Below, piece by piece: positions 1 to 64,000 of a DNA stretch of 64,000 bases; positions within the stretch are counted from its first letter, which is position 1, and every line of letters starts with the position of its first letter. A program made the position numbers and the translations under genes. Origin of the DNA: Lepturacanthus savala (lineage: Eukaryota; Chordata; Actinopteri; Scombriformes; Trichiuridae). A model generated the notes under the pieces. It did not search any database, was not told the origin of the DNA, and was given only the letters and a program-made list of their open reading frames with translations. The stretch spans positions 17,529,031 to 17,593,030 of the forward strand of contig CM060484.1 of assembly GCA_030544235.1 (NCBI GenBank). Direction: 5' to 3'.

Positions 1-6
1 ACTTAC

Positions 7-53186
<53,180 letters not shown>

Positions 53187-56100
53187 CTACAGAAATGAGG
53201 GAAAGAAACAGACAAAACAAACAGAAAAAAAAAAAGTTAGATTCAAGCTGAATCAGCAGTCAAACACATTCTTACTCATCCGAGAAATCCTATTCTTTTT
53301 TTCCCATGCACATGCATAGATAGAGCCTTTAAACAATCAACTGACAGTTTACACATTATGTAAGCCTTAATTATGGCCCGTTCACACTATTTCCTGCCTT
53401 TTGCTGACTCAGAAGCAATGGTTAGTGGGGCCATTTTCACTGTTGTGGTCCAGAGAGGATTTCTGTGATCCATTTAGGCGCTAAACAGAGACGTGACCCG
53501 TTTATAGAATCGCTATGATCACGGGTTACAGCTGCAGCAAAAAAGGGAAAAAAAAAAAAAAAGTCCTTCCATCCATTACGCCTGCGATGCTAAATCCACC
53601 GCTGCCTCCCCTTTTGGCCACAACCGTGCAATTAGCACACTTTCGGGCCGGTCGTCGGGGCTCTGACCAAGCCACCGCACGAGTACACCGGGTCAGGACA
53701 ATGTGACACTGGGGTTTGACCCTGGAACCACACCCTCGCATGCCAAAAACCACCTAGGACAAACAGCTGTTCTTCAAGCCACATGTACACATGGAGCCTC
53801 CACAAAAAGACACACACATCAGCATCCAGGCTCATCCCAGCAGCAGCGATCTGGACGGAAAAAAGGACACCGGGTCACGTCTATAGGGACAGTCGCATAT
53901 AGACAGAGGGAGTGTTTTAAGGAGGGCAAACACTTAAATGAGGATGGGAGCAAAGAAGGACTTTATGGCACAGGAGACAAAAGATCTGTTTTCTGTGAGA
54001 TGCATTTTTGTGATGTCGGGAGGGTCAAAGGCAACCCATTGGATAAGGATAAAAGCAGACACACACACAAGCAGGTACAGCATTTCTGGTGTCAGGCTAC
54101 AAAGACCACACACACTGTTCAGAAAGAAAAAAAAAAGGAAAAAAAACCTCTCAATCGCCCTCGTCCATCTGAGAGTGAAAGGGCTGCTGGGAAAAAAAGG
54201 TGGAGGAGGCAAAAAAAGGGTGTTTGTACATTCTGCGTTGCTCTGCAACGACCTCCAGCTGGTTGTCATTACATTACGGCTCACGTGCAGGTCAATTACG
54301 AAAAAAAAAACGTCGACCTCCTCGAACAGAGGTCTCCATTTAAGAACATTCTGGCCGCACGTGTTCCTCTACAGCTGCACAGAACAGAGGGAAAGAGAGA
54401 GAAAGAAAAAAATATATCCTCATCAGCTGATAGGATGTTGCTTTAAACACAACTAAAGCATTTAAGGCCACGATTGACAAAACATCTGCCTGACAACACG
54501 CATAATCACAAAAACATCCGTTTTGCGGCGCAGATGGGAGACGTGTAGGGACTCGCGTTGAAGACTCAACAAGTCAAATAAGATATAAACACGCTGTATG
54601 ACAGTTTATGTGTGTTTATACACACAACAGTCTGGGACGAGTCTTTGTAGAACATTCTGAGGACTAAATGCAGGATTTGAATGATACTTTTTAGCATGGG
54701 ATGATTTCCCATCTCATCACACGCTTTCTATCTCTCTCTCTCCTGAACCCGGCAGACTCTTCCTGTGTCGGAAGTCTTATTATCCAATCCCCGAGTCTGT
54801 AATTGTACTTCTTCTACAGCCCCTGCAGGAGGAAGCGTCGCTTTAGGGGACATGTGAGACGGAGGCGCAGGGATGGGTAATAGCAGAGATGTACATTAAT
54901 CCGAGCAGAACCACACCCATCCAACCCCACGCCTAGTCCTATAGCAAAAGATAACACAGGTACATCGATCAATGGAAGTGCATGGCGCAGCAAGGCAAGA
55001 GGCCTCGGAGCAGGTGAAGGGTCTAAAACAAAAAAAGACAGCTTTGTCCATCATCGGCCGGTAATGAAGAGACGGGGAGAAAAGCGGCCACCGGCCATCA
55101 TTCAACCGCGATGACAGAGGAGAGTTTAATGAGTTTGGCTCTGAGAGCTCCTGCAGCGGCGTAATAATATGTCAGACTGTCAAAGGGATGGGAAACACAG
55201 TCCTGTTACAAACGACCCCGCCGATCTGTCGTCAATCAGAATCCGTGCACTTCCTGCTTATCGCCTATCGCTTATCACTCGATCAGACAACGTGAGATCA
55301 TTTGACGCAGCCTTTTGCCTTGCTTAAAAATAGGGGTGTGATGATTTCGATTTTGAATATGAAGTCAATCGAAATAAGCGAAACCTTCAAAATCCAAATT
55401 AGTATTATTTTATTTAAGATACTTTTTTTAAAAGCTATAATGTCATCTTTAAGTTGAAAATGGCTACAAATGACTACATCTAAATGTGTTCATTTGTGTA
55501 CTTTCACTATCCTACATTTAAAAAAAAAATTGTTTATTATTCATAATTTAATTTTTTTATTCAAACAAATTTCAGATAAATTAAGCTAATTTAAGAAAAC
55601 TAAGTGATATGTGATACAGCTGCCCGTCAATCTCTGTGTAGTGTTATGGTTCTATTCAGTTTTAAGCCACATTTTTCAACAATCTGGATATTAAATCATC
55701 AGAGCAATATGCTAAGCTAGCTCGGCTAGCAGCACCAGACTGCTAAACACAGATTGTTAACATGAAGCTGACCTATGCAGCGTTTTTACCTTTAATCTGG
55801 GTCTGTTTGATTTGGAGGGGAGGAGAACACATCTATGGATAATCCAGCTTCAGGTTAAAAACATTAATATCTGAATCTTGAGTTATTAAATACAGATGGT
55901 GAGATAATGATAACAGCATTTCCCATAATCCCACGCTACCTCATGACATCATCTCTCTTGTTATGGCTCAGCAAGACAGAGCCCCCTAGTGACCGTAAAT
56001 GACATATTGTGCTTTTAATATTTTTGCCATTGACCTGCACAACGCACCTGAAACACCTAAAACTGAAAGTCAAATTTCTTGCACTTCAGCACAACTGGTA

Positions 56101-59100
56101 ACGAAACCTTCAGCTCTTAACTTGCAATACTTAACAACCCAAGATTGTTTACACCGTCTTATCCTCCCACAGACAGTCAGCCATGTGTCTGCTTAACCGC
56201 ACCTCTCCACCCAGGCCTGACTCTGCTGCTGATCACTGCAGAGTGAGCAGTATAATGTTTAAATCAAAAGAAAATCGAATTGTGGATTTGGAGAATTGTG
56301 CAACTCCAAAGGCCTAAATGCAATAACCACTGAAACATTGACTATATTATATCCGGTGCCAGAAGATGCAGCTTTAAAGCATGATGACTCTGATTCAAGG
56401 GAAAGAAAAGATGATGTTTGTGAATGATGATCACCTTTTGGTATAAATACCTTTTGGTATAAAAGTATATGTTTCAATTTAGCACCGAACATGTTTTTGG
56501 CATTCATCAAACTTCAAAAACAGTGTCATAATAAACATTTAACATTTACAAAACATTTCCTGAATGTCTCAAAATCCTTTTTTTTGTTGGGTTTATAATT
56601 TGGTGTGGTGCTGGCTGACATACGGTACTATAATTAGAGAGATCTACATTTTTTTAGAAAAGCAGAGCATCAATGTTTGTGTCACGCTTCCAAAAAATAT
56701 GCAAGGAATTGTTCCGAAAAAAAAAGTTCTTTTCACGGCATTCTTGCCGTCTAGCGCTTGCATAAATTTAACATCTACGAGACAGAATTGAAAAAGACAG
56801 CTGGAGCTTTCTTAAACAACACTTTCTGTAAGTTACGCTTCTCAGGCGCTAAACATAAGAGCGGTAAAGCGAGTGAGTGACACACAAACTACAGGAAGCC
56901 GCATTTTCATTTAATGACATTTTTTTAACAAGGATTAGGTTGACCAAAGGCAAAACACTTCCCTTTTTTTGTCCTTTTTCCCAAACAGCCACATATGTTC
57001 CCAGTAAAAAAAAGCCACAACACCCAACTTTGACACTACAGTAATTCCCTCTCTAACATTCAACAGCATGTTAACCCAACAGTATCTGAGAAGGAGCCCA
57101 TAGAAGGCATGGAAATAACTAGACTATCCTTTGTCTGTCTTAGTCCAAGTGATGGAACTGAGGTCATTTTGACCCGGAGCTATAGCTTATTAGGCTGTAA
57201 TATTAACGGTCAATATCCTTCCAGTCTGTGATTCCCAGGCTGTTTTATAGCCAACCAGAGGTGGCCAGTCTCCCCGTTCCCTTATATGGACACATCCTTA
57301 AACACTGACTTCATCTGCCACCCATAATCATACTGACAAAAAACGGTTCCTATCCTTTAACACCCAATACTGTCACTTTATTTAGAGCGAGCTTTTGTAC
57401 TCATCTGTGCATTTGCACCGCCACACACAGATAAAAAAAAATAAAATAAAAAAATACCCCTGCAGGCAGCTTCAGGAGGAACTATCTCCGTACATCAGAT
57501 AATCCCAAACAAGCCAAAAAGCCGTGTTCTTAGTTCACAGGCGCGGGGCGTCGCGCAAACATTGATGAATGATCCATAGAAGTTGCTCCAGGCGACGAGC
57601 CAGGCCGCAACGCAACAATACGGCTGTCATAAAAAACAATCACAACATCATAATAACGGCCAGCTCAGCAGCACAGAGAGAGAGAGAGAGAAAAAAAAAG
57701 GGGTGGGGGGGGTAAGGGGTCCTTAAGGAGTATCCAGTCCGATCCATGGTAACTGTGTCATGACCCCTGCTGAGGAGTGTTGCTTTTTTTTTGCTAATAC
57801 ACACTGACACAAACTAATCCTGTGAAGAAGGGAGGGAAGATAAGGATGATCCCATACTTTTTAAATATTAACAACTCTTTCTTCCCAGTTTTTCCCCCCA
57901 CTTTCCTTTTTTATTCTCTTGTATAATATCTGTTTTCATCTGAAATCTGCAGCAGGGTCACCCTGAGGTGAGCCAGGTGGAGTGAGGCTAATCAGCAGCC
58001 TGGAGGGGGTGGGGTAAAAGGACAGCATCAATAGCATCATTAGTCTTTGTCAACAACATACCTCATGCAAAAGGACAGAACTGAAAAAGGACAACATTCA
58101 ATCCCTTTGCCGCAAATACCCTCACATGACTCCTTCCATTCATGCGTTTCTGTCACCGGCAGCCGACCTTCCAGCGGAAGCTGCCCCGACCACATCCTAA
58201 GCCGCAGGTATGGCCCTGAGTCCCACCTTGTTAAGCTGAGATGTTTACCCACTTAGTGTTGGCAGCTCCCCCGTGACACCTACACCTCACTAGATGCTAA
58301 AAATACATCCATGAGGCCAAGAGGCAGCCCCCCCCCTCCCACATACACACACGCACACGCCCCACACAAACACAGAAGCTGTTTATACACCAGCCTCTGC
58401 ACACCGCCGGTCCGCCGTTCCCTCTTCTGCTGCTTCCACAAAAAAGAAAAAAAAACAACACTATAAATTCCAGTTGCATCCTTTAAGCTCTGGTGCTCTC
58501 TGGAAGCTTTTTTTAATATGTATATAAAACTACCCGGTTGTTATCCAGTGTCTTTCCTCCGTCAGTCGGGGGGCTGCTCTTCCAGGGGGCTGCAGGGCCC
58601 GTGATGAATTACAGCGAAGACGCGGTGCAACCGAGGACACCGAAGTTTTGAATATCAATGAAAGCAATAATGAAACCGTGGTCACAACCAATCAGAGGAT
58701 TCCCACATATTATTTGATCTGGCCAGAGCTGAAAAAGGACTAAAACTGCCAGAAAATAATCAAATCGAGTCAAATTCCTTCATCTGTACATGACTCAAGC
58801 CCTCATGTTCTTTCCAAAACCCGTTTTTTTTCCCTCTCCCTGAAAGATAAACGCTCAGTGATGAATGAGGTATAAAGCACGTGGTTAGATTTCCCCCCAG
58901 GCCATGTGCGAAATGTTTTGCACAAATTAGTAAGCAATGTGTTGCCTCTTTGATGTACAAAAAAAAGTGATTAGCTTTGTTTTGAGGGGCTTTTATGATT
59001 GAGGTTTTGCAGTATAGCGACGGGAAATGAATTCATAAAAGTGTATAGTTTACTTGTCTTTTTGGTGAAGTGTTTGGTGCTACATCAGAGAGGGAAGTGA

Positions 59101-62100
59101 TGTGGTTTTTTTCACAAATAGCGTCCCCTCCCTACATCCCAATGCTTTCATTCTACCTTTTTTTTTTTCTTTTCTTTCTCTGAACAGTAGCTCAAGTGCC
59201 AGATTCATAATCCTGCTTTCGGCACAGTGCCAAAACTGTGGTGGATCCCATTCCCCTAACCTATCCATCTACCCTCCAATTGGACAAACGCACACATATA
59301 CACACACACACACTTTGTAACAACGCTTAGTGCCTCTCCAGACGGCACCATTTCGTTTAACAGGAGGAGGGGTGAATTAGGACTTTTTCATGCAGGGGAG
59401 GGGGGGGGATTAACATTCTTTCCTCTTTCACTGCCCCCTATCCTCCTCTTACTCCAGCCGTCCTGAAGTGAGACCTGACTCTCCAGGCACATGCTTGACC
59501 TGGCGCTGAGGACAAGGAGTAATTAGCAGCCATAAAGAGGACCCTGCCTCTCCTGGAAATCAGCACAGCCCGAAAACAGGAATGCCCAATGAGAGACTTC
59601 CGCCTCCTAGAGTGCATCATAGACAGGAAGGTTTTTTTTTTTTTCTTTCCTTTTTCACCTGATTCTGTTATAAAACTTTAAACCAAAGCCAAATGTTGCC
59701 AAGCTGGAGCCTCACTGTGAATACACGACACGATTAAAAGTTTGATTATAATAACTTTTATAATGTCATAACATGTAACTAACGTTATGTCTTGATTAGT
59801 CGACAGTATGTTAATTTAAATATGTGAACAAAAGTCCTGTACAATATCAAGGTTTCAAGGAATCAGCTCCCTGAATGTGGGGGAAAAAAAGAAGTTGACA
59901 CACTTCCATCAACAAGTTGTTGGCGGGAGCGGTTTCACATGACCGTGCTGCAGGCATTACGCCTGCTAGATTAAACGCATTACATTCCCTGCATGGACAT
60001 CCTGAGAGAGAACACACACACTACTGCTGCAGACACGCAGCACAGGAGTAAAGTGATGCCAGCAGAAGCAGCAGCAGCACAGAACTGAAATAGGATGTCA
60101 GTCAACGTGATCTATCACACACACACACACACACCTACTGCATCTCTGCTTAATTAAACCCACAACACCAGCGGCAGGGAGGTTTCTTTGCATTCGTGTG
60201 TTCCTCTACACATAAATTAAGGTTCAACAAAGAGGAACAAGCATGCACACACACACACACATACACACAGAGTGGCATACAAGTGTGAACATGAGCTGGC
60301 AAAGTGTCTGTTTGATAACACTATGTTTCAGCAAACGGGCACAGTAAAATCCCACTGAAGGCTGGGCGATGCGTACTATATAATTTAACAGAAAATGTTT
60401 ATATCCTTAATAGCATTAAACCGACAGTAAATCAAAAACGAAAAAGGTTCAAGAGCGATTACATCAGCGCTGCCTGACGACGTGCTTCGATGGGAGACGA
60501 CGTGTTTAAAGGGATATAACTTGACTTTTGGAAGGAAGGTTTACTGAACGCTTGAAAATGAAGTGTTGAATTCATGAGCAATAAAAAGCACTGCTCAATT
60601 CAGTACGAGCCATGAACAAAATCCGCTAATATACTAGCAGCAAGTATAAAGGCAGTTATAATATAATATATACGTATTGAAGAGAATTGAAGAGAATCTT
60701 TAAACCCACATGAAAAAAATCCGGTCTAGAATTGACCTTCTATCAGTTATAACCCAAGTGTTTCGGGACACTGACCCAGTGACCCGGCTGCGAGCTGCAT
60801 GTGAGTGCATCAGCTGGGGGGGCGGAGAGCAAGGAAGGAAAGAGAGGAGTGAGAGTGTGTTCTGTTTATATACATATTCTCCTCATTTCCCCGCTGCTCA
60901 TAATCATCCTGATGTTCATCATGGACTCCATCATCCTCTAATTACCAGATCACAGGGAAGATAAATTTAGATCAAGCAGCCAGACAAAAAAAAGCACACA
61001 AATCCATCCAGAATCTGGAGATATACAGTCTTACATAGTCCCACCAGTGTACTCCCAGTTGTACTGGGCTTCCTCACAAACACACACACATAAACACAAA
61101 CACACACACAGGCCTGAAAGATCATCCAGAAAACACTGAGTTTTTTTTTTTTTTTTTTTTTCGGACCAGCAGAGAGTCTCTGGTGTAGTCCGGAGCTCAG
61201 TGTTTTAACCGGACTCGCTGTTATTGCTTTAACAGGGGGAATACCAGATGGTTTACTTCACTGTCTCCCTGCTGCAGCTCGCAGCATTTGAGGATAAATC
61301 ACTGTCGTCTGCCGTCCACCACAGACTAAGACGGAAAAACTGAGTCAAGATTCCAACGAGCGCTAATTTTACAGCAAAAGAAAAGCGCAGGAACGTCGCT
61401 TCTGCGGCACATCACAGTTATGTCTGTCTTTTTTTTTTTTTTTTAATCTCTGTCTTCTTTGGCAACAGTGTCATTCTGTTTTATTTTCTAACTTCCATTT
61501 GCAGCTTTATTTCCTGGCTCGTCCTATTTTTAATCTTCGCTGCACTGCAGTCTTTTCCTTCGTTCTGTTTCTCCTACACGGATACGATACGGTTTTGATG
61601 GCTGACTGTTGAGAAATTGATGATAAAAGAGGGCCCCCGGAGCACTGGAGTTACAGAGCCGTTTCCTCCACCGCACAGATTTTTCCAGCACCAAGACACT
61701 GACAGAAAACAATGGAGTTGAAAAACCCTGGATGATAATAAAGTTCTTTTTTTTATTCTTTGTTAAGGACAATCCAGCACTGACAAACACAAGTAAAGCC
61801 TATCAAATCTAAGGGGCAGATTTTACTGCATCTAACTGAGACGCTGGGCCTCTTATCTCATGTTTGGATCCAATCAGAGTGTGCAATGTGTTCTTACAAA
61901 GCAAGTATGTTATCATCACTGTGAGTGAACTCAATGACCCACAAAAACTTCTCCCAGTATCATCAAAATACAGTAACTTGCAACAAGGGGGGAATAAACA
62001 GGCACTGATTTACAAGATGATTTTCAAACTAAAAGCATCACAATGCCTAACCAAAAATACCTGACCAAATTCTCATCTCATATCCAGATCTCATATCCAG

Positions 62101-62107
62101 ATAATGC

Positions 62108-62390
62108 AGGAATGGGCAATATATTGATATTATCTCAATGTTGTGAAATGAGGCTAGATATTGTCTTATTGTTTGGATATTGTAATAGCTTTATATGGCG
62201 TAAAGGTGTCTTTTACTGGTTTTATAGGCTGCATTTTCTGAATTTACCAGATTGTTCTATTTTGAAAAGCTAATGAATATAGCCACATTACTGTTGATTA
62301 TTTATCAAAAATGTCATTGTGTAAATATTTTGTGAAAGCGTCCCAACATTACTGTTGCAATATCGATATATCAAGGTATTAGTTCTTAGT
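62108..62390. repeat. Dispersed teleost repeat (ATATTGATATT type), truncated
   Basis: Begins gaatgggcaatatattgatatt, contains tgaggctagatattgtctta and tattgtgaaagcg-like words, and stops at tatcaaggtatt, just before the inverted-repeat element. The expected far end of this familiar fish repeat is absent. Confidence 0.55.
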
Positions 62391-62394
62391 GTCT

Positions 62395-62750
62395 TACACT
62401 ACCCTTCAAATGTTTGGGGTCACTTAGAAATTTTTGAAAGAAAAGCACTGTTTTTTCAATAAAGATAACTTTAAACTAATCCAAAATACACTCTATACAT
62501 TGCTAATGTGGTAAATGACTATTCTAGTTGCAAATGTCTGGCTTTTGGTGCAACATCTACATAGGTGTGTAGACGCCCATTTCCAGCAACTATCATTGCA
62601 GTGTTCTAATGGTACAATGTGTTTGATCATTGTGTCAGAAGGCTAACGTAATAACACTTTCTAATAATTTTACATGCTGGCACATAAAAGTTTTTCATGG
62701 AAAACACAACATTTTCTGGGTGACCCCAAACTTTTGAGCTGTAGTGTATG
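62395..62750. mobile_element. TA-flanked inverted-repeat element, copy 4 (most intact, 355 bp)
   Basis: Left end TACACTACCCTTCAAATG. The right end GAGCTGTAGTGTA is its reverse complement with a few mismatches over about 28 bases. The inner words gtgcaacatctacataggtgtgtagac and tctaatggtacaatgtgtttg are shared with copies 1-3. No ORF. Confidence 0.7.
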
Positions 62751-64000
62751 TTTCCTCTCCTCCGTGTTTGTTCATGTTGCCTTCATGCATATTTCCTGCA
62801 TCTGCACTGTGTGGAAGAATGCAAAGCGACATCCAAAAATGATGAGAAATACCAAATTCGCAACACAGCAAAATGAACATTAGAGCACAACATGAAACGA
62901 CAGACATCTTCCTATCACGGCCGCTCATCAGTATATCCCCTGGAGCCCTGAACAAAGACACACACACAAAAAATAAAGTAAATCATATAAAGATGCATAA
63001 AGGATGGGACATGTTCAAAAATGTAATGATACTGCTACAAATAGATGTGGGAAGCATCATAATATGAGATGATTGGGAAACACAAAAGGAACACATCAAT
63101 CTTTCTGTCTTTTCAGTGTAATTGCAGCCTGGGGCTATGAAAACCTTGCATGACAAGTCAATCATCGATGCATCTCGTATCGGCAGTAAACTGGGTTCTG
63201 CTTGTGCTACATGGAGCCTGTGGGTAAGGAGCAGCTACTCTGGGAGCAACACGCCTGACTGACAGCAGGCTGCTTCACCTGAGTCATCAACAAGCAAGGA
63301 TCAACACTCCGATTTAGCCATAGCACCGAATAGCTTCCTACGCCGGTCTAGCGGTTTGCTTCACCAGTGTTTTACTCCAGTTCGGTCCCTCACGGCAAAG
63401 AAAACCAAATTAATTAAACCTGAAAGTTAATTACAGATTACTGCAGAATAAGCAGTAACTTTTCCATTCCGTTTATCGCCTAATAAAAAGTAAAAATAGA
63501 ATACATCTGACTGCAATGAAGTTTCTGGAGTGACCAGAAACCATTGTATTTCCCCTCAGTAGGAAACAAAAATGCTTACACTCAGTATTTGGGCTGCCCA
63601 GGCTGTGGCTAAGCTAGGGCTGTGGAAGGGGGAATGGGGTTGGAAAGGATGAGTCATACATTGCTTTCCATGCTGAATGATTATAATACCCCATTACAGA
63701 GAGAAGCACTGTTTCCCAGCTGAAGTGAATACTTAGTTTGTTAGCCTGGACCAGACTCTTTTTTTTATATACTCTCCACAGATGCACCAACAGGCTGCAA
63801 CAAAGCATGCCGTTAAAATGAAAAAAAAAAATCCGATGCAGGAGGAGCAGGAGTTGCATCATGGGGTATCACATCCAACTTTTACATCACTGATGTGTTG
63901 GTGTTGCGCTTTTTTTTTTAAGCATCGCTGCCTCCATTTTGTTCCCTTTTTGTCTGTTGTAGGAGCAGAGAACATGTTGTCCCATTCAGGAGTAACTCGG

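Larger units (their letters stand above)
53187..64000 (-). other. Intron 1 of col5a1 (at least 10.8 kb, continues beyond window)
   Basis: No signal-peptide exon ending in one base plus GT could be found on the minus strand. CA/TG microsatellites, poly-T tracts and two mobile elements near 62.1-62.75 kb lie in it. Long first introns are usual in COL5A1 and often hold enhancers; none can be recognised here. Confidence 0.75.

Noticed and set aside
53703..54456. Plus-strand open frames of 247 and 172 residues
   Set aside because: Two overlapping frames, Lys/His/Ser-rich with homopolymer runs, no domain, in intron 1; most likely chance frames.
61530..61790. Minus-strand frame considered as exon 1
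   Set aside because: The start is polar/Lys-rich and passes through a poly-T tract; no signal peptide.
63614..63862. Minus-strand frame with a hydrophobic, Leu-rich start that could be the signal peptide
   Set aside because: No suitable donor after a plausible cleavage site and no phase match to E2; its later part includes poly-A-derived lysines.

Overview
The window is eukaryotic DNA, almost certainly from a ray-finned (probably percomorph) fish. Short phase-0 exons of 45, 54, 90 and 108 bases are separated by AT-rich introns with GT...AG ends, and the introns carry families of short DNA transposons and microsatellites typical of teleost genomes.

One gene fills the window: a minus-strand fibrillar procollagen that I identify as col5a1 (type V collagen alpha-1 chain). 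I place 59 consecutive coding exons, from 53186 down to 7. They hold 5,189 coding bases, about 1,730 residues, with no frame break, no internal stop and no broken Gly-X-Y triplet. In this entry exons are numbered from E2, because the signal-peptide exon is not visible, down to E60. The start codon and exon 1 should lie beyond 64000. The last eight or so triplets and the C-propeptide should lie below position 1.

Layout in transcript order. 64000-53187: at least 10.8 kb of intron 1. 53186-45956: E2-E4, the thrombospondin-N/laminin-G-like N-propeptide domain, split by introns of 6.2 and 0.5 kb. 45955-33571: a 12.4-kb intron full of repeats. 33570-30330: E5-E8, the acidic, tyrosine-rich variable domain. 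30211-25815: E9-E13, the minor helix and the non-helical hinge. 25570-7: E14-E60, with 330 uninterrupted Gly-X-Y triplets of the main helix. These include the arginine-rich heparin-binding segment and both lysine cross-link positions.

The most unusual feature is in the variable domain. E7 (444 bp) and E8 (651 bp) encode long Gly/Ser-rich low-complexity tracts. They are built from short beta-strand-like words (such as SSSTIHL) separated by poly-Gly or GGGA linkers, and are flanked by Tyr/Asp clusters. This makes the variable domain about 220 residues longer than the human one as I recall it. No second gene, RNA gene, CRISPR array or multi-gene system could be supported. The other notable items are intronic: a four-copy TA-flanked inverted-repeat element that tends to abut TA microsatellites, a 227-bp fold-back element nested in another repeat, two strong hairpins, a LINE 3' end, and splice acceptors whose polypyrimidine tracts are microsatellites.
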